Source of the DNA: Mixophyes australis
Taxonomy: Eukaryota; Chordata; Amphibia; Anura; Limnodynastidae
Length of the DNA: 64,000 bases
Direction: 5' to 3'
Assembly (NCBI GenBank): GCA_036250195.1
Contig: JAVHZZ010000003.1
Span: 332,512,375-332,576,374, forward strand
The notes under the pieces were generated by a model. That model saw only the letters and a program-made list of their open reading frames with translations. It was not told the origin of the DNA and searched no databases. Each line of letters begins with the position of its first letter. Within the stretch, counting starts at the first letter, position 1. Positions 45,212 to 57,338 of this stretch are shown here, piece after piece. Both the position numbers and the translations under genes were made by a program.

Positions 45212-46693
45212 TTTTATTCATTACTCTAAAATAAAGACTATAGCTATTCAGTTATTCAAGCTGTGTGTTTTGTAAGCTTAAAAGGAAAGATCCTTCTTTG
45301 TGGGTATTTTTAATAGTCCATTTTACCAATGAAATGCCCTAAGTGAAAGCTATTTCTACTGTTCAGTTTAAACTTGGAGCCTTTGATGCACTGGTGGGGA
45401 GCAGACATGTCTTCACATCATGCACTTTCTGAGCAAAGAGCACCTTAAGAATTTTGCCAATTAAGGTACATGTTAGACACTATACTGTAGAGTGTATCCG
45501 ACCAAAAGTTATAGCAAGGTCGGGTGTTTTATTTACAGAATAGATTCTTAGGGCATATTGTATAATTATGTAAAAGAAATGTAAAAATGTCTACAATTGT
45601 GGACTATTATTCTAATGTACTTGCTAAATGTCTGTAACTTGGTGACAATAAAAACTAGGTTGTAGTAATTTGAAAACATTTTGCTTTCTCTGTAAACTTT
45701 TCAAATCCCCAGCGGGGACAAGGCCTTTGCAAAGTTTTGCAAGCTGGTAGCTTGAAGTATTACCCAATTGCCTTTTGATTTTTGTTCCTATAAATAAAAT
45801 GAACTAAATGCCATTCTTGCAATCGTATAATGTACACATTTTGTTTTGCTCAGAGAATAGAATGACCTTTTATGGTATTGCAGTCTTGTTAAGTGCTCAG
45901 GCTACAATGGAAAAGAGAATTGTTAAAAGTGAGATTGTTTTTGGTCTTTCTGTGTCATCCTCTAATACAATTTAAAACTTGAGCTCAGTTCCTTTTATCT
46001 CTTGTTGTTTTATTAAATAACTGCCAATATATTAGCACCACAGTAATAAAATAAGAGCAGAAGTCTACTCCAATAAAAATATATTTTTAAAAGGGCAAAA
46101 ATAATTTGGATTTACTTAAATGTCATAAATACTTAAGTTGGCTTGGTCACAACTTTAGGTCATTAACTTTGCTGGCAAACAGAAAAGATATCTGTTATAA
46201 AGCACTAAAGTGGCTTTCATCCCATGTTATTCCACGGCTTCAGTGGTGATCCATTCAACTGCCATAGAGTGAAACAGAATGCAGCTCTAATAGAAACCTA
46301 AAAAGGGATTATTGATCACAATGATGATTGCAAGGATTGTACACGTAGCCACTTGGGGCAACTCAAGGCGTATGCTCAAAGGAGCATAGACAGAAAAATA
46401 TACTGCAGGCTGGATCTATGCCTCTGCGCACATATACAAATTGTAATAATACTCTGTGATCCCACCTGGCAACATTTAAGAACAAATAAAACAATACGCT
46501 TCAAAATTCTACACACATTATATACTACAATTATTACATTACTGGCTCAGAGATTATGCCAAGCTGAATTAAGCTTTATTTACAACATGCTTGGTCCCGG
46601 TTCTCATCACAGACCCTACATCTCCCATCTCCCAAAATTTAGGCTAAACATAAGGGAACAGTCCAGGTAATATACATGTAAAGACCAATCTAA
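45212..46693. other. No recognisable feature
   Basis: A 105-codon frame at 46353-46670 precedes the env-like fragment, but I cannot match it to any retroviral protein. Confidence 0.45.
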
Positions 46694-46912
46694 ATGCTAA
46701 AATATAATACAAACCTGTATAGAGGAGATCATGATTTAGTGAAAGGAATAAGCACTTTTGAGGAACTCTATTTTATTTGCAGAGCAAAAGCTTATCTGTG
46801 GATACCAAAAGACTGGACAGGAATTTGCTATGTAGGATATATACTTCCTGAAATTAGTCATGTTATATCTCTTCATAATGATAGGATTAAGGGATATGAG
46901 AGAAATTTCTGA
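46694..46912 (+). pseudogene. Possible endogenous retrovirus envelope fragment
   Basis: The 72-codon frame contains a W-x-P-x-x-W-x-G-x-C pattern followed by a short hydrophobic stretch and I-L-P-E-I, preceded by F-I-C-x-A-K-A-Y. This resembles the end of the surface subunit in some vertebrate retroviral envelope proteins. The frame stops at TGA and the region downstream does not continue convincingly, so if it is env it is a short, broken relic. No LTR, gag or pol remnant is adjacent. The assignment rests on a single motif. Confidence 0.35.
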
Positions 46913-47759
46913 ATTATTCCTCCATGCATGAAGCTGGTATGGCTATCATGGAAGACAGATTATTATCCAGAGTACTTAAAAAGACTAGTACATTACTAAC
47001 TATCACTGCGTAAAAATCTTGTATTACATCTGAATTTAATCTTGCTAGTAAAGTAGTAAAAGGGAGGGTGTTCCCTAATTGGAAAGGAATACTGTGCCTG
47101 TATTCCTGATAACTTACCAGAGACACTTGATCCTGTTGAATACATTAGAACAGAAGTAGAAAAGCTGCATTAAAATGCATCTTCATATTTTTTATGAATT
47201 TGCTTGTCAAGTTTATTACATGCTGTATTACTCAGATGTGTAGTAAAATTAATGAATATTCTGTACCATTTCATTTTATGCAAATCAAGCAACTTGAAAC
47301 TATGCATGTTAAGTAAACAAATAGGGGAAAATAAAGTGACAAATTTGAGGAGGCCTCAATATTAATGATGAAGTTAAGTTGGAAAATGTTCAAAAGCTGG
47401 GAATGTGGAAGAAGGTCTTAATAGCAAGATTTTCATAAGTTAATGGAAAATCAATATGTGTAATGATAACATTGGTGTTAAACCTATAAACGAAAAATTT
47501 CTCTCAGTACCCCCTAACAGTTTCATGAGGAGAGCACAATTCCCTCAAGAAGAACACCTCATACCTGACAGAATGTACAGGTCTGCATACTGTAAGGGTT
47601 AATTTCCTGGATAAGGATTAAATTGTGGAAAAGTAATATTATGTGTGACTATATTTTATTGTATCAAAAACATATTTATATATTAGTTTTACATATGTTC
47701 TATATATTTGATATATGTTATTAATATGTTCGTACAAGAGCCAAACATGTGGGAAGTAG
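46913..47759. other. No recognisable feature
   Basis: May contain further decayed retroviral sequence after the env-like frame, but nothing was recognised. Confidence 0.4.
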
Positions 47760-48728
47760 ACAATAATATAGGTCCAACAAAACAATCACCTGGCGCTAAG
47801 AAAAAATTTTAAAATTTAAAAAACACTCAATGAAATCAGATAACGCAGCTGTGTAAGGATGGTGTCACATCCCAAAACAGAAGATATCAAATAAAAAAAA
47901 ATAACACAGCGCTGAAAGATGACTCCAGAGTAGTGAATCTCCCTCGATATTATTATCTGAGTTATGAATTAAATATTTATCCTGGGCAATATGGAATACA
48001 ATACAACGTTTTAATAAACAGTAAAAAATCACATTCTTAAATATCAAAAAGGTATATATAACTCCAGAAATAAGCAATGGAGAGATTCTATACACCAATT
48101 AGAGACCATTAATTGTTATAGCAGGTATAAACACCAATGGAACTAATATAGGATATACAGATCATCAATCATAATAACAATTGACCACTAGTGAAAACCG
48201 TAATAAACAGTAATGGGTGTAAAATAGATCTCCACAGTATATTTTGGTATAAACAGATCTTAAGCTGGTTCACAAATCCGGAGAGAAGCGTTATAATAAT
48301 ACTAATTCCACTAGTGTAGACATTTGGGACTAGTATGTTTACTCCTCCATAAGACAAATACCGTTCCGGATAGAATACACTTGGTAACTGTAGAAAAAGC
48401 AAATGTGATGAACGAAGCTTATGGGGTCTTGCTAGAGATTTAGTCAAGTGTGTAATATGGCAGGAGAAACCACCCGCAGTTCCTCCGATATCCCTCCTCC
48501 GGAGAGCTGACACTTTGTGTCTAGTAAAATACACACTTAGCCATCCAGACAAATATAACTACCGAAACCACGGAGATTTGCCAGGAATTGAGATGGATCT
48601 GGGAGAAAATAGCAAAATATGCACTCACAATCTCTCTGGTATCGCTCTTCATAGACCACAGTCTCACGCTGGCTCTCCAATTCTCGTTCGGCTGTAATGA
48701 GCTCCTATTGATGTTGCAGGTGCACACC
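47760..48728. repeat. Unclassified dispersed sequence, host of the 48.7-kb hAT insertion
   Basis: This block is interrupted at 48729-48736 by a hAT element and continues from 50711. The continuation includes AACGTGTTTCG followed by GGACTTTCTCAAG, a hammerhead-like or Penelope-associated pattern. Near 48470-48500, CCTCCGATATCCCTCCTCCG is a short pyrimidine-rich block. No coding remnant was identified. Confidence 0.35.
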
Positions 48729-48997
48729 TGTATAAACAGGGCCTGATTAGCCAACAGGCTGACCAGGCTGCAGCCTGGGGCGCTGGGTCGCGGGGGGCGC
48801 AGCGCTGGTAAAGTAAAAAAAAAAATTACTTTTTTTTTGTTTTTTTTCGTGGCCGATTCAACCCGTCCGATTCAACCCCATTCCTACCTTATGGGGTTTG
48901 CTTCTGTGTATGGAGTCCACCTATGACTCCATACACAGTCAGTGACAGGCTGAGCATGAATAAGCAAGCGGCAGCTGACAGCTTCTGCTTAGCTGTT

Positions 48998-49083
48998 AGT
49001 GCGGGCGCGGTGCGCTGTTTAGTGTGGTCACGTGAGGTAACATCTCACGTGACCACACTAAGCAGACAGATCGCGCCCGCACT
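48998..49083. other. Long GC-rich hairpin inside the hAT element
   Basis: AGTGCGGGCGCG and TTTAGTGTGGTCACGTGAG on the left pair with CTCACGTGACCACACTAA and CGCGCCCGCACT on the right, around a 7-base loop with a mismatched middle. CACGTG occurs once in each arm. The stem is roughly 36 bp in total. A less regular relative (CACTGACTGTCGG against CCGACAGTGTCAGTG) sits at 60980-61030. Confidence 0.8.
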
Positions 49084-49159
49084 GCTAGAAGGAAGGAGCA
49101 CCGGAGCGTCGCACAGGACAGAAGAGGACCAGTCCAGCAATCTTCAAGGTAAGTTAAAG

Positions 49160-49740
49160 TCAAAAGCAGGCTGCGGGGGCATCATTATTAGTAATTCTCC
49201 AAGGTAGGGGGGGATCATGAATCAGGGGGAGGGGGAATAGGCTGCAGAGGCATCATTATTATTAATTCTCCAAGGGGGGGGGGGATAGGCTGCGGTGGCA
49301 TTGTTATTATTAATTGTCTATGTGGGGGGGGGATCATGACTCAGGGGGAGGGGGAATAGGCTGCGGGGGCATTATTATTATTAACTGTCTATTGGGGGGG
49401 AGATCATGACTCGGGGGGGGGGCAGGCTGCAGGGCATCGTTATTATTGTTTATGTGGGGGGGGATCATGATTCAGGGAGGGGGAATAGGTTGCAGGGGCA
49501 TCATTATTATTGTCTATGTGGGGGGGATCATGACTCAGGGAGGGGGAATAGGCTGCGGGGGCATCATTATTATTTTATGTCTATGAGGGGGGAGATCATG
49601 ACTCATGTTGGGGTGGAAAATAGACTGTAGGGGCAACAATATTATTAATTGTCTAGGAGGGGGGGAATCATGACTCAGGGGTGGGGGGGATAGGCTGCAG
49701 GGGACATCAAAATTATTAATTGGCTAAGGGGGGTTAATTA
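49160..49740. repeat. G-rich minisatellite, about 65-75-bp units
   Basis: Roughly eight units repeat GGCTGCGGGGGCATC, an ATTATTATTAATTGTCTA segment, a run of 7-9 G, and ATCATGACTCAGGGGGAGGG. Unit length varies because the G runs vary. The plus strand carries many G runs of five or more, so G-quadruplex formation is plausible. Confidence 0.9.
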
Positions 49741-50437
49741 GCTGACTCTCAGGGGTTAGTAGATGTCAGTATATGACTGTAAATTATTTTCTTATATTTT
49801 ATTGCCTATATGTGCCTGTACTAGGGGGTAGTTTTATTTCGTCATAATGGAGTGTTGTGTTTGAATCATTCAGGGTTAGTTAACATTTTGCATTATAATT
49901 AAATTTTTCACATTTTCATTACAGGACCCCAAGGTTCCAGAAGGCAACTGACAACAACGCTTCAAGAACAAGCAAGGGCGAACATCAGGTAGTCTACGCT
50001 GCAAGATCAGGTAAGAGAGAACAGCATAATTTGTCTATCTTTGAATGTGTCATTTTACTGTAGTGACATTTTAATGTGTTTGCAGAGATTCATTAAGGAA
50101 AGTAAGTCAAAACAATTAGTAAGTTTTCTCCTGGACAAAGCCATGTTCCAATGCAAGGGATGCATATTAGTTTATTATTTTGCACATAAGTTAAATACTA
50201 GCTGTTTTTTCATGTAGCACAGGGATACTTGTTAGCTTTGTGTTTACACAGCACTTTAAAGTTGATCTAGGACATGCCCTACCCTAACTATAAGCCTGTC
50301 CCCACAGTTTAACTTACATCCCCCTCCAATGGAACATGGTTTTGCTGACATGCAAAGTTACAATTTTTTGGGGATTTCCTTTCCTCAATGAATCAGGGCC
50401 TGTGTGTTTTTATGTATTAATTAATATTTTACAATTT

Positions 50438-50442
<5 letters not shown>

Positions 50443-50482
<40 letters not shown>

Positions 50483-51317
50483 CACACACATGTATGTACA
50501 CGCACACACAGTGGTGAAGTGGGCTGAATCCATACCTCCACTTCTACTGCCTTAAGTGTAAAACTGTTCTAAGTTTCCACTTTGAACACTGTGTATAAAC
50601 ATAGAAATATAGGTATGGGTTGGGGCGGGAGGCGCGCGCATGCTGGGGGGGGGGCAACCGATGTGTTAGCCTGGGGCGGCTGGAACCCTTAATCAGGCCC
50701 TGTGTATAAATTCCGTGTAACAGATAGCCGGCTGAAAGGTTCCTGTTGTAAAAAGTCTATTCCGTTAAGGAAGACAGTAAATAAGTGTAAAATCAGATGG
50801 AATGTAGGCAACGTGTTTCGTCTACCACCTGTGGACTTTCTCAAGCCTCTCATAATAATATAGGTCCTCTGTTGTTATCATAATTTGTCCAGTGCTCTTA
50901 GATATTCTTAAAGATATGTCTTTTTTAATTATATTTCCTCAGGTGAGCCGGTATATCTTATAATAAATGTAAGTGGCCAGGCTAGAGTCCCCTTTGCAGC
51001 CCCTTGTTCCTTAAAGCCACATTTAAATAAATGACATACAATGGAGTCTATGTAGGCTGTCAGGGATGTTGGAGGGCCAAATGGGCCAATATGAGCCACC
51101 AGTTGGGCAGCTCTGCTTTAACCTACATAGCCTGTAATATGTTGTCTTACTTTTACTTTTAAAGACTATATGTAGTATAATGGTGTTTAAGGACTATATG
51201 TGCATACACATACAAAGTAACACAAACTAACAAATTTCCTAGAGGGAATTTTTAATGTAGGTTAAAAAAAATAAATTACAAGCTACAGCAATCATGTGTT
51301 ATTGTGTACATCTATTG

Positions 51318-51371
<54 letters not shown>

Positions 51372-52212
51372 ACACACACATGTATGTACACGCACACACA
51401 GTGGTGAAGTGGGCTGAATCCATACCTCCACTTCTACTGCCTTAAGTGTAAAACTGTTCTAAGTTTCCACTTTGAACACTGTGTATAAACATAGAAATAT
51501 AGGTATGGGTTGGGGCGGGAGGCGCGCGCATGCTGGGGGGGGGGGGGGGCAACCGATGTGTTAGCCTGGGGCGGCTGGAACCCTTAATCAGGCCCTGTGT
51601 ATAAATTATGTAACAGATAGCCGGCTGAAAGGTTCCTGTTGTAAAAAGTCTATTCCGTTAAGGAAGACAGTAAATCAGTGTAAAATCAGATGGAATGTAG
51701 GGAACATGTTTCGTCTACCACCTGTGGACTTTCTCAAGCCTCTCATAATAATATAGGTCCTCTGTTGTTATCATAATCTGTCCAGTGCTCTTAGATATTC
51801 TTAAAGATATGTCTTTTTTAATTATATTTCCTCAGGTGAGCCGGTATATCTTATAATAAATGTAAGTGGCCAGGCTAGAGTCCCCTTTGCAGCCCCTTGT
51901 TCCTTAAAGCCACATTTAAATAAATGACATACAATGGAGTCTATGTAGGCTGTCAGGGATGTTGGAGGGCCAAATGGGCCAATATGAGCCACCAGTTGGG
52001 CAGCTCTGCTTTAACCTACATAGCCTGTAATATGTTGTCTTACTTTTAAAGACTATACCATGTAGTATAATGGTGTTTAAGGACTATATGTGCATACACA
52101 TACAAAGTAACACAAACTAACAAATTTCCTAGAGGGGATTTTTAATGTAGGTTAAAAAAAAAAAAAATTAAAAGCTACAGCAATCATGTGTTATTGTGTA
52201 CATCTATTGATT
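50443..52212 (+). repeat. 890-bp tandem duplication bounded by AT tracts
   Basis: Everything from the (AT)n tract at 50443 to about 51320 recurs at 51320-52212 with an offset of 890-892 bp. For example, GTGGTGAAGT is at 50511 and 51401, and TCTATTGATT is at 51311 and 52203. The duplicated unit starts inside the hAT element (last 260 bp) and runs into its flank. AT tracts stand at the start, junction and end, so unequal exchange between AT microsatellites is the natural cause. The copies differ by a few substitutions and by G-run and A-run lengths. Confidence 0.95.
50811..50845 (-). other. Hammerhead-like relic (second copy near 51704-51738)
   Basis: On the minus strand the order is CTTGAGAAAGTCCACAGGTG, a short spacer, then GACGAAACACGTTG. 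This recalls the CUGANGA, stem II, GAAA layout of hammerhead ribozymes reported in Penelope-like elements. The first core box here is TTGAGAA, so a working ribozyme is unlikely. The tandem copy also changes ACGTGTTTCG to ACATGTTTCG. Confidence 0.3.
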
Positions 52213-52441
52213 ATATATATATATCAATAAATGTACACAATAACTCATACTTTTATGCTTATAAGTAGATATAAACATGTCCAATACTGTACCACAATCC
52301 TATAACACAGTACCAATGTCTGGTAAGTAAAACTAGCTACAATACCACTGCTCCACATATCTAACTGATCACACCCTGGCACCCTGAGACAAACCTGATT
52401 TCTTGTAGGCAGCCTTAAACTTCGATATTAACAGCCTAGGC

Positions 52442-52588
52442 CAGTGTTGGCTAACCTGTGACACTCCAGGTGTTGTTAAACTACAAATCCCAGCATGCTC
52501 TTCCAGCAATAAGCTGCTATATATTGGCAAAGCATGCTGGGACTTGTAGTTTTGCAACACCTGGAGTGTCACAGGTTAGCCAACACTG
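52442..52588. mobile_element. hAT MITE, 147 bp, perfect 8-bp target duplication
   Basis: GCCTAGGC lies on both sides (52434-52441 and 52589-52596). The ends CAGTGTTGGCTAACCTGTGA and, inverted, the same 20 bases continue into a palindrome that covers nearly the whole element. The words GCATGCT and GTAGTTT recur on both arms. It is short, intact and without coding capacity. Confidence 0.95.
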
Positions 52589-52596
52589 GCCTAGGC

Positions 52597-55500
52597 TGTA
52601 CTTCTTGTACCCAGAGCTAATAGGAGGACGATCTGGTACATGCATTACCAAGTCTATGGTGGCTGGAGAATACAAAGCATAACATGAAGCAGAAGCACTC
52701 AGCCAAGACATATGAGAAAGACAGGGGACAACTGGGATTAACACCCTCTACTTACTGACATATTAAGATTCACATATCACAAATATGTTGGCGATTCTCC
52801 ACTAACAGAGATAGACAAATTGTTGTTCTTTGTGAAACAGAAAACAATATTTCACTAAGTGCCCCATGCACTCTGTCTACCTATTGATTTACTGATACTT
52901 ATATTGATTTACACATCCAGAAATTTGCCACAATTGAGAATGAAAGCAATGCATATATAGTACATGCACCTATTTGATATTGATAAAATGTAATTAGTGT
53001 ATTGCAGTGTTGGTCATTGTTTTGGGATCTAGCACAGCTTAATGGGTGGATGTGTCTCATGTGATGGCTTCGAGGTATGAGGGTACACACACTATTGCTA
53101 TGTGGCCTAGTTATTGACCTGAGTTTAATCAATGTGCTCACATAATGTGGATGCTTTATTGTTTTGTTTTACAATGACTGCAGTTGGTCAAGGTCAATGC
53201 CACCATAGGTAGCAGACACAGATGTCGCTATGTGACACAAGCTTGGTCTAGAAAGGAATAAAATTCATTTAAATTCACTGAACCATTTAGTTCTCCCATG
53301 GCTTAAAATTGATCTTTCTCTGGGCTGTGTATCCCGTATGCATACAGTACCACCTTTCAATGTCAATCATGCAACAATTTAGCTAAAAGCAACAGACTCT
53401 GCTTTGTGCATGTGATTACAATTCCTACAATGGTGACTATAATATGTATTTTATGGTTTATTCTTCATGGCCCCATTAAGTTTTGCCTTTGTTTTATTGT
53501 ATGCAGTTTTTAAAACATCATATCGTTTAGAAGGTCACGTTAAACTATTAAGGAAACAAGACTTTTTAGTTTTGTGAAATAGACTTGAACTAAACTAAAG
53601 GTTCCAATAGATGCTGCAATTGGGTTTTTTAAGAGGTAACAGACTTAAACCACTGTGTGTGGAGCCTATAGAACTGACCAGACAACCAAAAATACAGTCG
53701 GACAATGACCATGATCTGACTATGCCGGGTTATCAACAGACCTACAAATTATGCCCAATAGGACCTGTCCACTGGACAAAGTGCTGTACGAGTGGACCTG
53801 TACAACTTCAAATTTGTACACATATCATACTGCATGATGTCCAGGTCAAGTGACTGGACATTTGCCTATGAGCATACTTAATCAAAACCCACACTATAGA
53901 CTGCATTAACTAAACAGTGACAATTGCAGATTTAGAACCAAATACCATGAGTATACAGAAGGACTACACTTTAGACCTCCCCAGATTAAAATTACACTAC
54001 AATAATGAGGTCATGCTAACACTGTCCTGACAATATCTGGCTTTTTGAAACTTTATAATGAGGGTGTCGTGTAATTCAAATAATAAATATGAACTACAGA
54101 AATATGAATATACATGCAAAAGATGTACCTGTGGTGAGGTTGGTGGGAACACTATGCAATGCAGTACAAGCAATGATACCTATCTCCAGTCACAACACAA
54201 AATAAAAAAAAAAGTTAAAATCAGTTTGTGTGTAAATTTCAGTTTCTTGCAATAATTTTGATTTACCATGTAGGGTGCCAAAAATGGCATTCATGTCTCC
54301 AATTGCCTTAAACACATTATAAGCTTTCCTGGACAATTGTATCCTTGTACCACTGAATAAATGTCAACATTTCACAACATGGGTGCAATGATGTCTCTAT
54401 ATAGGGTACTGCTGAATTATGAAAAAGCACGGCCATTGATTGCACTTTTAATAAAATCTGCATCCACAAAGAAGAATGACAGTAATATGAATTGAGTAAA
54501 ATTCCAGAAGTTGCTTCTAAGTTGCAGACTCGTGTTTAGTCAGGGTGTGTTTAGGGGACTTGGCAATAGGAAACAACCCCCCTTACCTTCCCCAAGTACA
54601 CATTGGACATCATTTTATCACTATTACATGTATAACATTAAATAATAAGAGAAGGTGTGTGCTATGATCACTGTAATCTATTTTCATTTCTACACTATCC
54701 AGTACATTATTACCCAGGTGGCTTTCTGAGTGTGGCCAAAGCACTTTAGTAAACGATGTGCTGTACATTTGCTTGATTGCTAATATTAACAAAATAGATT
54801 CAAAACAGCACCAAACAGCAGGTTAAAGTGGATGGGGACTTTGGTCTGAAACAGGAGAACTTCCTGCGGAGCCAAAAATATTTTATATTACAGGCATACA
54901 TTACCTTCTTAAATAGAAACCTTCAGCTATATTGTTTGATATTTACCTTGTGTGCTGCACAACACCAAGGAAATGATTAAAACAAACTCCCAGGGAATCA
55001 GTAGAAATTTTATTTTACATAGGATGATGAAATTGCAGGTCCACTGTCTTCATTTTTGTACAAAGAAAAAAAAATGAGTATTGTATATATTTTAATATAT
55101 CAATAAAGCAATTGTTCTTGATGTTTAATATAAGCTTATCTTAAATAACCTTATTATAGTACTATGACTTCTACAGTTTCTTCATTTTCTTCTTTATTTA
55201 AAATAGCACATTGGAGATTTCTGGTTATATTTTTCTTCTTATAATTATTATGAAATGTATATTGAGAGGGATTCAAAGTATCTCATAGGAAATAAAAGCT
55301 CTGCTGTGCGCAGTGCAAATAAAAATATCATGTTAAAAAGGAAGAAAACAGGAAAACAGAAAAATAAACCAAGTGAAAGGAACAGTGAATTGATTTTAAT
55401 GGATGTTTTATATTTATTACATATGAGAAAGTACATTATCCATTGCAGAAACAGGGCTGTAGCTATTAATACTAAAACCTTCTTCTTCATGGTAACATTA

Positions 55501-56264
55501 CAACGTAACATTTCTGGAAATATGTATTGTATGAGATGTGTTCAGATTACTGTGCTCCAACCATCTCTCTAGTCAGTATCAGGACACATGTTAGAATTCT
55601 CATACTCTGTATGGAGAACACTTTATGGGGCTCCACATCTCCTAATTCATGTGCATTATACACTGTGCATAAAGTGCAGAGTTCTTTGAGACCACTTCAA
55701 AAGGAGAAAGGCTCTGTTCCACCCTGTCCTTTAAAGCCATAAGGTGCCTATGAGGTAAGGATCTTCAGGCCTCTGTTCGCCAAAGCTAGAAGTGGCTCCA
55801 TTACTCCCTGGCTGTCGGAGGTGTATAAGAGGGAGCCTCCAATAACATGGGAAGGATGGCGGCTGATAAGCATTCTGTCATTCATCCCTCACAAACTAAC
55901 AAATATACCAAAAAAGGGAATAGTGGTCAGTGTTGATAAATATGTGCCTCAAGCCCCCAGCCATATGGCCGGATATATACAAAATTTCTTGTCTAGTCAT
56001 CAGGCTAGTGCAAAGAAATTAAAGTGTTGACAAAACAAAAATCAAAGGTACTAATGCTACGTGTCTTACTGAGTGCATTCAGGGAGACTCAGGAGATACC
56101 AGGGGCACATGAACCTCAGGCTTCCAGCAAAGTGGCCGCAGGCTCAAGTCACAGCTCATTGCCTACTGGGGGCAAGTTTAAGCCACCAAGATCAAGAGGC
56201 GATTATGTGATTATAATGAGTCAGAGCATAACATGCAGCTGCTAGGACTGGCCCACAATGACAA
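52597..56264. other. No recognisable feature
   Basis: Open frames of up to 105 codons (55255-55572) and 80 codons (53611-53853) show no domain. I found no paired termini or tandem arrays in this 3.6-kb stretch. Confidence 0.45.
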
Positions 56265-57336
56265 CAGTCATGGCCAAAAGTTTTGAGAAATACACAAATA
56301 TTATTTTTCACAAAGTCTGCTGCCACAGTTTTTATGATGGCAATTTGCATATACTCCAGAATATCATGAAGAGTGATCAGATGAATTGCAGTTAATTTCC
56401 AAGTCCCTCTTTGCCCTGACAATGAACTTTATACCAAAAACAACATTTTCACTGCATTTCAGCCCTGCCACAAAATGCCAGCTGACATCAGGTCAGTGAT
56501 TCTCTCGTTAACACAGGTGAGAGCGTTGACGAGGACAAGGCTGGAGATCACTCTGTCATGCTGATTGAGTTAGAATAACAGACTGGAAGCTTTAAAAGGA
56601 GGGTGGTGCTTGAAATCTTTGTTCTTCCTCTGTTAACCATGGTTATCTGCAAGGAAATATGTGCAGTCACTATGCTTTGCACAAAAAGGGCTTCACAGGC
56701 AAGGATATTGCTGCTACTAACATTGCATCTAAATCAAACATTTATCGGATCATCAAGAACTTCAAGAAGAGTGGTTCAATAGTTGTGAAGAAGGCTTCAG
56801 GACGCCCAAGAACGTCTAGCAAGTGCTAGGACCGTCTTCTAAAGTTGACTTCGCTGCGGGATCGGGGCACCACCAGTGCAGAGCTTGCTTAGTAATGACA
56901 GCAGGCTACTGACAATAATTGACAGTAATGACAATTGGCCAGGAAACTCCCCAGACCTTAATCCCATTGAGAATTTGTGGTCAATCCTCAAGAGGCGGGT
57001 GGACAAACAAAAACCCACAAATTCTGACAAACTCCAAGCATTGATTAGGCAGGAATGGGTGGCCATCAGTCAGTATGTGGCCCAGAAGTTGATTGACAGT
57101 ATGCCAGATTTGAATTGCAAAGGTCTCCACAAAGAAGGGTCAACACTGCAAATATTGACTCTTTGCATAAACTTAATTTAATTTTGTCAATAAAAGCCTT
57201 TGACACTTATGAAATGTTTGGAATTTTACTTCAGTATACCACAGCAACATCTGACAAAAAGGTCTAAAAATACTGAAGCATCAAACTTTGTGAAAACCAA
57301 TACTTATGCCATTCTAAAAAATGTTGTCCATGACTG
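56265..57336 (+). pseudogene. Tc1-like element with internal deletion
   Basis: The left end CAGTCATGGCCAAAAG and the right end, inverted, CAGTCATGGACAACAT form the terminal repeats. TA follows the right end (57337-57338); AA precedes the left. Transposase remnants are on the plus strand. About 56660-56825 encodes the N-terminal helix-turn-helix region (GFTGKDIAA, a basic K-K stretch, and an S-G-R-P-R-T AT-hook-like motif), ending in a premature TAG. About 56930-57180 encodes the C-terminal end with SPDLNPIENLW, including the catalytic Glu. The segment carrying the first two catalytic Asp residues is deleted, so the enzyme cannot work. The element could still be moved in trans. Confidence 0.9.
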
Positions 57337-57338
57337 TA

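Larger units (their letters stand above)
48737..50702. mobile_element. Non-autonomous hAT element, 1,966 bp, perfect 8-bp target duplication
   Basis: TGTATAAA lies on both sides (48729-48736 and 50703-50710). The left end is CAGGGCCTGATTAGCC; the right, inverted, is CAGGGCCTGATTAAGG. The interior has a long GC-rich hairpin (48998-49083), a G-rich tandem array (49160-49740) and an (AT)n tract (50443-50477). No transposase coding region is present. The right end was later copied by the 890-bp tandem duplication. Confidence 0.92.

Noticed and set aside
46353..46670. 105-codon frame upstream of the env-like fragment, considered as part of env
   Set aside because: No retroviral motif or cysteine pattern that I can recognise, and the frames are not continuous.
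55255..55572. 105-codon open frame rich in basic residues
   Set aside because: Basic composition follows A-rich DNA (AAA/AGA codons). No domain and overlapped by an antisense frame.
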